A DNA stretch of 64,000 nucleotides, from the NCBI GenBank assembly GCA_904419285.1, contig CAJFQZ010000003.1, positions 1-64,000 on the forward strand. Reading direction: 5' to 3'. A model generated the notes under the pieces. It ran no database searches and was not told where the DNA came from. It was given only the letters and a program-made list of their open reading frames with translations. Numbering within the stretch: the first letter of the stretch is position 1; every line of letters begins with the position of its first letter. The DNA is from Lachnospiraceae bacterium UBA1818 (GTDB lineage Bacteria > Bacillota > Clostridia > Lachnospirales > Lachnospiraceae). Position numbers and translations under genes: made by a program. This document shows, one piece after another, positions 35,714 to 44,274 of this stretch.

Positions 35714-35796
35714 AAGTATCCCCCCTTGGCATTTTTACTCATTATATCATACCCTGCCGTATTATGGGGAATTTTCTTCACTGCCGCGGTTTTTCT

Positions 35797-37047
35797 TCAC
35801 TGCCGCGGTGTATCCGCACTGTTCTCCGCACGCCTCAGGATGTCGTACTTTTCCGGACACTCGCTGAGCTTCACATACAGTACCTGCTTCGAGTGGGGCG
35901 CGCTCTCCTGCTCCCCGCCTTCCTCGTTCAGGATTCTTTCTACCGTCACTTCTACGTTTCTTCCGTCCGGTTTCATGATCTCGATCGTCTCGCCGACAGA
36001 GAATTTGTTCCTCTGTTCGATCCTGCACATTCCGTCCCCGGTCTCTCCTACGATCCCAAGATAGGTATAGTCCTTCACATAGGTGTTGCTGTCATAGATC
36101 TGTGCACTGTCGTCCGGTTTTCCGAAGAAGAACCCGGTGGTAAACTTCCGGTAAGTGCAGTTGGAGATCTGATCAAGATACCACGGCATATTCTTCCGGT
36201 AAAGCTGCGGATCTTTCTGATAATCGTCGATCGCCTTCTGGTAAGTTCTCGCCACTGTGGCGACATAGAGCGCCGTTTTCATCCGTCCCTCGATCTTCAG
36301 GCTGTCGATGCCGGCATCGATCAGTTCGGGAATATGCTCGATCATACACAGATCCTTGGAATTGAAAATGTACGTTCCTCTCTCATTCTCATAAACCGGC
36401 ATATACTCGCCCGGCCTCGTCTCCTCCACCACTGCATATTTCCAGCGGCAGGGGTGTGTACAGGCTCCCCGGTTGGCGTCCCTGCCAGTGAAATAATTAC
36501 TCAGAAGGCACCTGCCGGAATAGGAGATGCACATCGCTCCATGTATGAAAGTCTCAATCTCCAGGTCATCCGGGATGTTTGCCCGGAGTTCCTTCAGTTC
36601 CTGCATCGAAAGCTCTCTCGCAGAGACCACCCTGCTTGCGCCCTGGCGGTACCAGAAGTTATACGTGCCGTAGTTTGTATTGTTCGCCTGCGTACTGATA
36701 TGCCTGTCGATTTCCGGACATACCTCCTTCGCGATATCAAACACACCCGGATCTGCAATGATCAGAGCATCCGGCTTCACACTTTTAAGCTCTTGAAAAT
36801 ATTTTCTTACTTCCGGGAGATCACTGTTATGCGCCAGGATATTCGCTGTCACATACACCTTCACATCGCGGGCATGGGCAAACTCGATCCCCTCCCGCAT
36901 CTCTTCCATAGAAAAATTCTTTGCTTTGGCGCGGAGCCCGAACACTTCTCCTCCGATGTATACTGCATCCGCCCCGAAGATCACCGCCGTCTTCAGCACT
37001 TCCAGGCTGCTCGCCGGTATCAGTAATTCAGGATGTCTTTTCATCAT
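35797..37047 (-). CDS. trhP: U32-family protein, prephenate-dependent tRNA uridine hydroxylase type
   Basis: This 416-residue peptidase-U32-fold protein carries the signature ETFIHGAMCISYSGRCLLSNYFTGRDANRGACTHPCRWKY (split over about residues 165-205), whose Cys residues can hold an Fe-S centre. Despite the old name, related proteins (YrrN/YrrO in Bacillus, YegQ in E. coli) hydroxylate U34 of certain tRNAs to ho5U using prephenate. The immediate upstream gene is the matching O-methyltransferase, which supports this role. The ATG follows AAAGGAA. A C-terminal beta-barrel extension (about 330-410) fits the longer subfamily. Length fits YrrO. Confidence 0.85.
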   Translation of the reverse strand: MMKRHPELLIPASSLEVLKTAVIFGADAVYIGGEVFGLRAKAKNFSMEEMREGIEFAHARDVKVYVTANILAHNSDLPEVRKYFQELKSVKPDALIIADPGVFDIAKEVCPEIDRHISTQANNTNYGTYNFWYRQGASRVVSARELSMQELKELRANIPDDLEIETFIHGAMCISYSGRCLLSNYFTGRDANRGACTHPCRWKYAVVEETRPGEYMPVYENERGTYIFNSKDLCMIEHIPELIDAGIDSLKIEGRMKTALYVATVARTYQKAIDDYQKDPQLYRKNMPWYLDQISNCTYRKFTTGFFFGKPDDSAQIYDSNTYVKDYTYLGIVGETGDGMCRIEQRNKFSVGETIEIMKPDGRNVEVTVERILNEEGGEQESAPHSKQVLYVKLSECPEKYDILRRAENSADTPRQ

Positions 37048-37065
37048 TTATTTCCTTTCTAAATC

Positions 37066-37734
37066 TCAGTCCGGCATTCTCTCCGTCAGCGGGCTTCGCT
37101 TTACGCTCACCGCCGCTCCGTCCCCCAGAGGAAGGATAGAAGTGACCAGATCTTCTCTATGTTTTAATTCGTAGAGATACTCTCTCATCCGCGCATGGAT
37201 CGTCCTGTTCCGCCGTTCAACGGCGAACCGCGACTCGATCACATCGCCGTCCTGCATCACATTGTCAGACACCAGACATCCCCCGTCCGTAAGCAGACGC
37301 AGGACATCCGGCAGATAATGGATATACTGCCCCTTGGCAGCATCCATAAAGATAAAATCATAGGTCCCGTCCAGAGTCCTGAGCACATCTGCCGCATCTC
37401 CCTCAATGAGAGTGATCTGCTCCTCTCTGCCCGCTCTCCGGAAATTCTCCCGGGCGATGGGAATCCTCTTTTCATAATTCTCAATCGTTGTGATCCGGCA
37501 CCCGGCCGGAGCATACTCACTCATCAATAACGCAGAGAAACCTACGGCAGTTCCGACTTCCAGAATGCGCATAGGTTTTTGCAGCATGAGAAGCACCTTG
37601 AGGAAGCTCTGCATCTCCCGCCGGATGATCGGCACGCCGGATGCAAGAGCCTCCCGCTCAATGGCTTCCAGTATTTTACTGTTCTCTGTATCTAAAGAAT
37701 TGATGAATGTAACAATACGTTCATCTACTATCAT
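37066..37734 (-). CDS. trmR: Class I O-methyltransferase, TrmR (tRNA mo5U34) type
   Basis: This 222-residue SAM-dependent enzyme of the COMT-like family has the SAM-binding ILEVGTAVGFSALLMSEYA (about residues 57-75), IENYEKR acidic motif II, and the metal-binding FIFMDAAKGQY Asp with DNVMQDG. Its position directly before a U32 hydroxylase gene mirrors Bacillus yrrM-yrrN-yrrO. There YrrM (TrmR) methylates ho5U34 to mo5U34 in tRNA. The stop of rnj lies 3 nt upstream of its ATG. A generic O-methyltransferase is the alternative. Confidence 0.85.
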   Translation of the reverse strand: MIVDERIVTFINSLDTENSKILEAIEREALASGVPIIRREMQSFLKVLLMLQKPMRILEVGTAVGFSALLMSEYAPAGCRITTIENYEKRIPIARENFRRAGREEQITLIEGDAADVLRTLDGTYDFIFMDAAKGQYIHYLPDVLRLLTDGGCLVSDNVMQDGDVIESRFAVERRNRTIHARMREYLYELKHREDLVTSILPLGDGAAVSVKRSPLTERMPD

Positions 37735-37737
37735 CTG

Positions 37738-39408
37738 TTACACATCCACATCCATAATGATCGGAATGACCATAGGTTTCCTCTTTGTCTTTTTCCAGAT
37801 ATAATCATTCATTGCATCGCGGATTACAAGCTTGATCCTGTTCCAGTCTGTATGTCGTCCGGACAGGCACTTATCCAGCGCATCTGAAACCGCTTTTCTC
37901 GCATCCTCCATCAGCTGCTCAGACTCTCTCACATAGACAAATCCTCTGGATACAATATCCGGTCCGGCAAGGAGACGGTTGGTTCTTCTCTCCAGCGTCA
38001 GCACAACGATGATGATACCATCTTCCGCCAGATGCTGTCTGTCGCGGAGTACGATATTGCCCACATCGCCGACGCCCAGCCCGTCCACAAGAATCGCTCC
38101 CGTGTGTACCTTGTCCGCGACTCTGCAGGACTCTGAATCCAGTTCCAGCACGTCTCCGGACTGAATGATAAAGATATTCTCCTTCGGGATCCCCAGCGAT
38201 CTTGCCACTCCGGCGTTTGCTTTGAGATGACGGTATTCACCGTGAACCGGGATCGCATATTTCGGTTTTACAAGAGAATAGATCAGTTTCAGCTCCTCCT
38301 GACAGGCATGGCCTGACACATGGGCATCCTGGAAAATAACCTCTGCTCCCTTTGCCGACAGTTCGTTGATAATACGGGATACAGATTTTTCATTTCCCGG
38401 GATCGGATTCGAACTGAGGATGATCGTGTCGTTCGGCTGGATCGTCACCTTGCGGTGCACGCCCGCCGCCATACGCGACAGCGCTGCCATGGATTCTCCC
38501 TGACTTCCTGTCGTGATCAAGACCATCTTTTCCGGCGGATAATTCTTCATCTCATCGATCTCGATCAGCGTATTATCCGGCACATTCAGGTATCCAAGCT
38601 CGGAAGCAGTGGAGATGATATTGACCATGCTCCGGCCTTCTACAATAACTTTCCTTCCATATTTATAGGCAGAATTGATAATCTGCTGCACGCGGTCTAC
38701 ATTTGACGCAAATGTCGCGATGATCAGTCGTGTGTTCTGATGCTCTGCAAAAATATGGTCAAATGTGATCCCCACTGTCCGCTCGGACTGTGTGAAGCCT
38801 TTTCTCTCTGCATTCGTACTGTCCGACATGAGAGCCAGAACACCTTTCTTGCCAATCTCCGCAAACCTCTGCAGGTCGATGGCATCTCCGAAGACCGGGG
38901 TGTAATCCACCTTGAAGTCTCCCGTGTGCACAACGACTCCCGCCGGAGAGTAGATCGCAAGGGCGGAAGCATCCTGGATACTGTGGTTTGTCTTGATAAA
39001 CTCGATCCTGAATTTACCCAGGTTGATCGACTGGCCATGACGCACGACCTTTCTCTTTGTACTCCGGAGAAGATTGTGCTCCTTCAGTTTGTTCTCAATG
39101 ATCCCCATCGTGAGCTTCGTCGTATAGATCGGAAGATTGATCTCCTTGAGCACATAGGGCAGTGCTCCGATATGATCCTCATGCCCATGGGTGATGACAA
39201 ATCCCTTTACCTTCGACGCATTGTCCTTCAGGTACGTGACGTCCGGGATGACAAGATCGATTCCAAGCATATCATCCTCCGGGAACGCCAGACCGCAGTC
39301 TACGACAACTATGCTGTCGTCGTACTCGAATGCTGTGATGTTCATACCGATCTGCTCAAGACCTCCCAGCGGTATGATACGCAGTTTTCCGTTATTCTGT
39401 TTTTTCAA
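37738..39408 (-). CDS. rnj: Ribonuclease J
   Basis: This 556-residue metallo-beta-lactamase/beta-CASP nuclease has endo- and 5'-exonuclease activity in mRNA turnover and rRNA maturation. The metal motif THGHEDHIGALP is near residues 75-86, the beta-CASP region includes MSDSTNAERKGFT and ITTGSQGESMAALSRMA (near 310), and the last His motif is HVSGHACQEEL. A C-terminal domain of ~100 residues follows. It heads the rnj-trmR-trhP-LemA-like unit. Only one RNase J gene is in the window. Confidence 0.96.
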   Translation of the reverse strand: MKKQNNGKLRIIPLGGLEQIGMNITAFEYDDSIVVVDCGLAFPEDDMLGIDLVIPDVTYLKDNASKVKGFVITHGHEDHIGALPYVLKEINLPIYTTKLTMGIIENKLKEHNLLRSTKRKVVRHGQSINLGKFRIEFIKTNHSIQDASALAIYSPAGVVVHTGDFKVDYTPVFGDAIDLQRFAEIGKKGVLALMSDSTNAERKGFTQSERTVGITFDHIFAEHQNTRLIIATFASNVDRVQQIINSAYKYGRKVIVEGRSMVNIISTASELGYLNVPDNTLIEIDEMKNYPPEKMVLITTGSQGESMAALSRMAAGVHRKVTIQPNDTIILSSNPIPGNEKSVSRIINELSAKGAEVIFQDAHVSGHACQEELKLIYSLVKPKYAIPVHGEYRHLKANAGVARSLGIPKENIFIIQSGDVLELDSESCRVADKVHTGAILVDGLGVGDVGNIVLRDRQHLAEDGIIIVVLTLERRTNRLLAGPDIVSRGFVYVRESEQLMEDARKAVSDALDKCLSGRHTDWNRIKLVIRDAMNDYIWKKTKRKPMVIPIIMDVDV

Positions 39409-39461
39409 TAACTAAACACCTCCATCATTTTTATGTATTTGAATCACTTTACTTCAGGACA

Positions 39462-39490
39462 CAAAAAGAACAGCAGTACGATATGCTGCT
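39462..39490 (-). terminator. Terminator of the Fur-family gene
   Basis: On the minus strand AGCAG...CTGCT around a short AT loop is followed by TTCTTTTTG. It lies ~15 bp past the stop. Confidence 0.6.
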
Positions 39491-39503
39491 TTCCGGGAAA
39501 AGA

Positions 39504-39965
39504 CTATTTCCTTTTTTTCATGCACTCCCTGCATATCCCGTAAAACTTCAGTTCATGATCCAGAACATGAAAACCCGTCGTTTTCTCAATATGATTCTCC
39601 AGATCATCTAGAAGATCAGCATCAAAAGGGGTTACCTTCCCGCATCTCCTGCATACAAGATGGTGGTGATTATGTTTTGTTTCCCCCTCAAAAAGATGTC
39701 CGAGCTCATAGCGCACACACCCGTCGTCAAAGCTGATTCTGTCCACAAGCTGCATATCCCACAAAAGCTGCAGTGTTCTGTAAACCGTAGCCAGTCCTAT
39801 ATCAGGATAATCTTCTGAGACAAGCTCATAAATATCCTCCGCAGTCATATGGCTGCCGTTGTTCTGTTCCAGCACTGATAAAACGAGCAGTCTCTGGCGG
39901 GTCACCTTCAGTCCTTTTTCTTTTAACCTTTTCTTAAGCAGTTCCTGCATTTTTTCCTGTTCCAT
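39504..39965 (-). CDS. Fur-family metalloregulator
   Basis: This 153-residue ferric uptake regulator family protein has an N-terminal winged helix (about residues 10-85, VTRQRLLVLSVLEQNNGSHMTAEDIYE) and a dimerisation/metal domain. His-rich KHNHHHLVC-RRCGKV supplies metal ligands, and the second Cys pair is GICRECM, giving a structural Zn Cys4 site. Whether it senses iron (Fur), peroxide (PerR) or zinc (Zur) cannot be settled; the HHHLVC..CGKVTPF pattern leans toward Fur. It lies between DUF1292 and rnj, in a block otherwise about RNA. Confidence 0.9.
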   Translation of the reverse strand: MEQEKMQELLKKRLKEKGLKVTRQRLLVLSVLEQNNGSHMTAEDIYELVSEDYPDIGLATVYRTLQLLWDMQLVDRISFDDGCVRYELGHLFEGETKHNHHHLVCRRCGKVTPFDADLLDDLENHIEKTTGFHVLDHELKFYGICRECMKKRK

Positions 39966-40038
39966 CAGCGTTTCCGTCTCCTGCAGTAAGTATATCTATT
40001 GTAAATATCCGTCAGCGGACATTCCTGTCCGGCGGATC

Positions 40039-40299
40039 TTACATTTCAATATTCACATCCTCCAGCAGTTCTTCGAACACCTTCGAAACTGCCAGAAGCT
40101 CTGTCTCATCCTCAACGATCTCATATACACTGTCCGCCTGCTGCGGCTGGCTCACCTCTTTCAGGATGAGGCACTCTGCGTCATCCTCCTGAGAATCCGT
40201 TACCAGTATGTATGCGGATCCGTTGATCTTTGTCTCCTCGAGCACAAAAAATTCGTCCTCGCCGGTTCCGTCGCCAAATGTAAATCTCACTTTTTCCAT
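40039..40299 (-). CDS. DUF1292-family protein (YrzB-like)
   Basis: This 86-residue acidic protein has the core VRFTFGDGTGEDEFFVLEETKINGSAYILV and LKEV typical of DUF1292 (Bacillus YrzB), whose function is unknown. It follows ruvX by 12 bp, as in many Firmicutes where ireB-ruvX-yrzB form a conserved trio. Start with AAGGGGA upstream. Confidence 0.88.
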   Translation of the reverse strand: MEKVRFTFGDGTGEDEFFVLEETKINGSAYILVTDSQEDDAECLILKEVSQPQQADSVYEIVEDETELLAVSKVFEELLEDVNIEM

Positions 40300-40311
40300 A
40301 TGAATATCCCC

Positions 40312-40776
40312 TTATCCGTCTGTCTCTTCTCCCGCATGTTCTTCCATCTCCCGCCTTATATGGAGGGAATCCAGATATCCCTGCAGGATAAACACAGCCG
40401 CTATCTTGTCAATATATTTCTTCCGGTCCTCTCGTCTCACGCTGCTCTCGATCAGAGTGCGCTCCGCCTCCACTGTCGTGAGCCGCTCATCCCACAGGAT
40501 GATCTCCAGCCCTGTCCTTCTCGCCAGCATATCCCGGAACTCAAGAGTCTTCTGCGCCCTCTCCCCTATGTCGTTATTCATATGCTTCGGGAATCCAAGC
40601 ACGATCTGCTCCGCCTGATATTCCCTGATCAATTCTTCGATGCGGGCACAGGTACGGCGCAGCTTGTTCTCCTCTTTGCGCTGTATCGTCTCCACACCCT
40701 GGGCCGTAAGACCAAGCGGATCGCTCACCGCCACACCTACAGTCTTAGACCCGTAATCCAGTCCTAAAACTCTCAT
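40312..40776 (-). CDS. ruvX: RuvX/YqgF RNase H-fold nuclease
   Basis: This 154-residue RNase H-fold protein is thought to resolve Holliday junctions or to help mature the 16S rRNA 5' end. It has the acidic N-terminal motif [18 protein letters not shown], the middle [15 protein letters not shown], and the [13 protein letters not shown] segment (near 100-112) with catalytic Asp/Glu, and ends with [14 protein letters not shown]. It sits between ireB and DUF1292. Length typical. Confidence 0.93.
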   Translation of the reverse strand: MRVLGLDYGSKTVGVAVSDPLGLTAQGVETIQRKEENKLRRTCARIEELIREYQAEQIVLGFPKHMNNDIGERAQKTLEFRDMLARRTGLEIILWDERLTTVEAERTLIESSVRREDRKKYIDKIAAVFILQGYLDSLHIRREMEEHAGEETDG

Positions 40777-40783
40777 AGCGTGA

Positions 40784-41047
40784 TTATTCCCATGAATTGT
40801 GATCGATATACGCTTTCAGAAGCTCTTCGACCAGCTCATCCCGCTCCACCTTCATGACCAGGCTTCTGGCGCCATTGTAACTGGTGATATATGTCGGATC
40901 TCCGGACATGATATAACCGACGATCTGGTTCACCGGATTGTATCCCTTCTCTTTCAGCGCCTTGAACACGATCTCAAGAATGTCCTTTGCTGAGATCTGC
41001 GGACCGGGCTCAACCTGAAAGAACTGGGTATTGCTTAAATCACTCAT
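40784..41047 (-). CDS. ireB: IreB-family regulatory phosphoprotein
   Basis: This 87-residue protein of the former DUF965 family (YrzL) starts [14 protein letters not shown]. It continues with the conserved [45 protein letters not shown] core (split here across about residues 25-70). In Enterococcus IreB is phosphorylated by the Ser/Thr kinase IreK and affects cephalosporin resistance. N-terminal Ser/Thr residues are present. First gene of the ireB-ruvX-DUF1292 unit, with the promoter at 41166-41194 and ribosome site AAGGAGG. Confidence 0.93.
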   Translation of the reverse strand: MSDLSNTQFFQVEPGPQISAKDILEIVFKALKEKGYNPVNQIVGYIMSGDPTYITSYNGARSLVMKVERDELVEELLKAYIDHNSWE

Positions 41048-41165
41048 TTATCTTTCCTCCTTATTCTGCTCCTGTTTCAACAGCTCTGCTCCGTACTTCA
41101 GCATACGGACAAATACCGCATACTTCCCGGAGACATTCTGGAAAACCCAGAATACCCTATTTACA

Positions 41166-41194
41166 ATTTTAATATAACGGCTCGTAAATTTCAA
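41166..41194 (-). promoter_or_regulatory. Promoter of ireB-ruvX-DUF1292
   Basis: TTGAAA-17 bp-TAAAAT on the minus strand. The -35 overlaps the mtaB stop codon. The leader contains a hairpin ATTCTGG/CCAGAAT (about 41138-41156). Confidence 0.6.
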
Positions 41195-42492
41195 CGTATA
41201 ATTTGTGAATCGTTATCAATTCGAACTTTTACGATCTGATTTCTCAGATCTTCTCCGCTCTCCAGAGCCACCTTGATATATTCCTTTGTGTGACCGGTCT
41301 GAACCTTCCGTCCGTCGATCACGTCCGGCTCTTCTACGAGCACTTCCACTTCGCTGCCGACAAAGCTCTCCTCGTATGCCCGCCTCTTTTTCTCGCCGAG
41401 GCTGATCATGAGAGCGCTTCTCTGCGCCTTCACCTGCTCGCTGACCTGATTCTCCATGACGGCGGCCTTCGTCCCCTCTCTTCTCGAATATTTGAAGATA
41501 TGAGTCTCATAGAAATCCACTTTGTCCACAAACTCCATGGACTGTCTGAACTCCTCCTCTGTCTCCCCGGGGAATCCCACGATCACATCCGTGGTCAGCG
41601 CGGGACGGTCGAAATACTTCCGCAGGATCCTGCATTTTTCATAATATTCTCCGCTCGTATATCTGCGGTTCATCCGCTTCAGCGTGGCGTCGCATCCGCT
41701 CTGAAGAGAGAGATGGAAATGCGGGCACATCTTCGGAAGTGCTGCCAGCGCCTCTGCAAATTCTTCTGTGATGATGCCCGGCTCCAGCGATCCGAGGCGG
41801 ATCCTTCTGATGCCTTCCACTTCATGCACTGCCCGGATGAGTTCCAGCAGATGCCGCTCTCCGTCAAAGTCGATCCCATATGAGCTCAAATGGATCCCTG
41901 TGAGCACCACTTCACGGTAGCCGTTCTCCGCAAGCGCGCGCACCTCGCGGATCACGTCTTCCACCTCCCGGCTCCGCACCCGTCCCCGTGCATAAGGTAT
42001 GATGCAGTAGGTGCAGAACTGATTGCAGCCGTCCTGTACCTTGATGTAGGCTCTCGTGTGATCCCCGGGCTTTGTCAGAGAGAGGGGCTCATAGTCTTTT
42101 GTCCTGGAGATGTCTTCCACTTCTTCCAGGCATTCTCCCTCCGCCTTCTTCTGCTGATATTCCTCGAGGACGGCGATCAGATCCTTTTTCCGGTTGTTCC
42201 CGAGGACAATGTCAATGCAGGGATCGACTTCCTGCTTTTCTGCCTGCGCCTGGACATAGCACCCCGCCGCGACCACAATAGCGTCCGGATTCATCTTGCG
42301 CGCCCGGTGGAGCATCTGGCGCGATTTCCGGTCCGCGATATTGGTCACAGTACATGTATTTATAATATAGATATCCGCGCCCTCTCTGAACGGGACGATC
42401 TCATATCCAGCCTGTTCCAGCATCTCCTGCATTGCTTCTGTCTCATATGCATTTACCTTGCATCCAAGGTTGTGCAGCGCCGCTTTTTTCAT
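41191..42492 (-). CDS. mtaB: tRNA ms2t6A37 methylthiotransferase MtaB
   Basis: This 433-residue radical-SAM enzyme turns t6A37 into ms2t6A37 in ANN-reading tRNAs. The N-terminal UPF0004 domain holds the first cluster Cys residues (NLGCKVNAYE, NTCTVTN, AAGCYVQ). The radical SAM motif is GCNQFCTYCIIPYARG (near residue 155). A C-terminal TRAM domain (about 370-433) binds tRNA. This order separates MtaB from MiaB and RimO, as does the lack of the MiaB-type N-terminal extension. Ribosome site GAGG near the ATG; divergent from the HPr-like gene. Confidence 0.95.
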   Translation of the reverse strand: MKKAALHNLGCKVNAYETEAMQEMLEQAGYEIVPFREGADIYIINTCTVTNIADRKSRQMLHRARKMNPDAIVVAAGCYVQAQAEKQEVDPCIDIVLGNNRKKDLIAVLEEYQQKKAEGECLEEVEDISRTKDYEPLSLTKPGDHTRAYIKVQDGCNQFCTYCIIPYARGRVRSREVEDVIREVRALAENGYREVVLTGIHLSSYGIDFDGERHLLELIRAVHEVEGIRRIRLGSLEPGIITEEFAEALAALPKMCPHFHLSLQSGCDATLKRMNRRYTSGEYYEKCRILRKYFDRPALTTDVIVGFPGETEEEFRQSMEFVDKVDFYETHIFKYSRREGTKAAVMENQVSEQVKAQRSALMISLGEKKRRAYEESFVGSEVEVLVEEPDVIDGRKVQTGHTKEYIKVALESGEDLRNQIVKVRIDNDSQIIR

Positions 42493-42524
42493 ATCATAAT
42501 TACCTCTTTTTGCTCTATTGTTTC

Positions 42525-42553
42525 TTGACTTTTACCATATCTTCCCGTAAAAT
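42525..42553 (+). promoter_or_regulatory. Promoter of the HPr-like gene
   Basis: TTGACT-17 bp-TAAAAT on the plus strand. The ~85-nt leader carries a hairpin TATCGGAT/ATCCGATA (42579-42601). Confidence 0.7.
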
Positions 42554-42640
42554 ATACCTAGGGCAGAAAGCCCCGTCTTATCGGATTCCAGACATCCGAT
42601 AAATATACTTTATTGTATAATTCAAGGAGGGATTTTCAAA

Positions 42641-42874
42641 ATGAAAACAGTACAGATTTCATTAAACTCAATCGACAAGGTAAAATCTTTTGTCAACGAA
42701 ATTACAAAGTATGACAACGATTTCGATTTAGTATCCGGAAGATATGTTATAGATGCCAAATCAATCATGGGTATTTTCAGTCTGGATCTTTCCAAGCCGA
42801 TCGACCTTAACATCCACGCTGACGGCGATGTAAGCGATATCCTGGCTGCACTGGATCCGTACATCATCAAATAA
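42641..42874 (+). CDS. HPr-family protein lacking the active-site histidine
   Basis: This 77-residue HPr-fold protein keeps the regulatory serine loop AKSIMGIFSLDL (Ser41, equivalent to Ser46 of HPr). The usual GIHARPA loop with His15 is replaced by NSIDKVKSF, with no His. It therefore cannot pass phosphate through a histidine in the PTS, but could be phosphorylated on Ser and act in catabolite control, as Crh does in Bacillus. The start follows AAGGAGG, and a strong terminator follows. This protein type appears common in Clostridia under the label HPr. Function is inferred. Confidence 0.9.
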   Translation: MKTVQISLNSIDKVKSFVNEITKYDNDFDLVSGRYVIDAKSIMGIFSLDLSKPIDLNIHADGDVSDILAALDPYIIK

Positions 42875-42891
42875 TGATCATGATTTTACTT

Positions 42892-42926
42892 AAAAGAGCT
42901 GTCTCTTTGCGGGACAGCTCTTTTTT
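42892..42926. terminator. Bidirectional terminator between the HPr-like gene and thiI
   Basis: The stem AAAAGAGCTGTC/GACAGCTCTTTT is nearly perfect and has T-runs on both strands, so it can end both the plus-strand HPr-like gene and the minus-strand thiI unit. Confidence 0.9.
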
Positions 42927-43008
42927 CGTCCTCTGAAAATCCGCTCCTGTCGTTGTCAGATATCCTCATTCAAAAAAGAATCCGCTCCTGCGCTTCCGGC
43001 AGGCAGGA

Positions 43009-44199
43009 CTAATCATCCTGTCCCACCATAATGATCTCAGCCGTATCAACCGCTGTCTTTACCAGTTCATCGATCTTTTCCGCAAGATTCTGTTCGGACT
43101 TTTCCATCCGCTCCACACTCGGTTTTGTGACAGGATGTTTTGCCACAAAGATCGTGCAGCAGTCTTCAAACGGCTGGATGGATACCTCATAGGTGTCGAT
43201 CTTCTCTGATATCTCCACGATCTCGCGCTTGTCAAAACCGATCAGCGGCCGGTAAACCGGGAGTGTGCACACAGCGTTCGTAGCGGCAAGGCTCTGCATG
43301 GTCTGGCTCGCTACCTGTCCAATACTCTCTCCTGTTATCAGTCCCAGGCAGCCGTCCTTCACCGCGAACTGTTCCGCAATGCGCATCATATAACGGCGCA
43401 TGATGATCGTCAGTTCCTCGTGCGGGCACTTCTCATAAATATAGAGCTGAATATCTGTAAAGTTGACTACATGGAGCTTGATGGGACCCGCGTACTTTGA
43501 CACCAGGCGGGCAAGATCCACCACCTTCTCCTTCGCGCGCTCACTCGTATACGGCGGCGCGTGGAAATAGACCGCCTCGATCTCAACTCCCCGCTTCGCG
43601 ATCATATAGCCGGCCACAGGGCTGTCGATCCCGCCGGAGAGAAGCAGCATGGCGCTTCCGTTTGTGCCGACAGGCATTCCGCCCGGTCCCGGGATGATCT
43701 CCGAGTAAATGTAGACCTCCTCCCGGATCTCCACATTGAGCTTCACATCCGGATTGTGCACGTCTACTTTTGTCTCCGGAAATGCATCAAGGATCGCCTC
43801 GCCCAGCTCACAGTTGATCTCCATGGAATTCATGGGATAACGCTTATTGGCTCTTCTCGCCTCAACCTTGAACGTCAGATTTTTGTCCGGATACATCTGT
43901 TCCATATAGGAGACCACGTCCTTCCTCAGCTGCCCGATCTCAGCGACCGCCACGCGGACGACAGGACAGATGCCGACAATGCCGAACACTCTCTTCAGGC
44001 TCTCCACAGTCTCTTCATAATCATATTCCCCCTCGCAGTCCACGTAAACTCTTCCGTGACATTTATGCACAAGAAAGTTTCCGTCCACACCGCGGAGTGC
44101 AAATCTGATCTGTCTCACAAGGGCATCCTCGAACATATACCGGTTCTTCCCTTTGATTCCTATCTCTCCGTACTTGATCAAAAATGAATGAAATCTCAT
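43009..44199 (-). CDS. thiI: tRNA 4-thiouridine synthase ThiI
   Basis: This sulfurtransferase activates U8 of tRNA and, in some bacteria, feeds thiamine thiazole synthesis. I choose ATG 44199 (MRFHSFLIKYGEIGIKG), 6 nt after AAAGGAG; the frame extends upstream without a good start. Layout: NFLD/THUMP domains (about residues 1-165) and a PP-loop ATPase with LLLSGGIDSPVAGYM (near 180-195), then a GLITGESIGQVASQT segment. No C-terminal rhodanese domain follows, which is normal for Firmicute ThiI of ~396 residues. The cysteine desulfurase upstream is its sulfur donor. Confidence 0.95.
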   Translation of the reverse strand: MRFHSFLIKYGEIGIKGKNRYMFEDALVRQIRFALRGVDGNFLVHKCHGRVYVDCEGEYDYEETVESLKRVFGIVGICPVVRVAVAEIGQLRKDVVSYMEQMYPDKNLTFKVEARRANKRYPMNSMEINCELGEAILDAFPETKVDVHNPDVKLNVEIREEVYIYSEIIPGPGGMPVGTNGSAMLLLSGGIDSPVAGYMIAKRGVEIEAVYFHAPPYTSERAKEKVVDLARLVSKYAGPIKLHVVNFTDIQLYIYEKCPHEELTIIMRRYMMRIAEQFAVKDGCLGLITGESIGQVASQTMQSLAATNAVCTLPVYRPLIGFDKREIVEISEKIDTYEVSIQPFEDCCTIFVAKHPVTKPSVERMEKSEQNLAEKIDELVKTAVDTAEIIMVGQDD

Positions 44200-44274
44200 C
44201 GTATTCTCCTTTACCATGCCGCTGTATCTCACAGCGGTCATCCGCCTTCCCTCCGGAAAGGGGTTCTTCACTTC

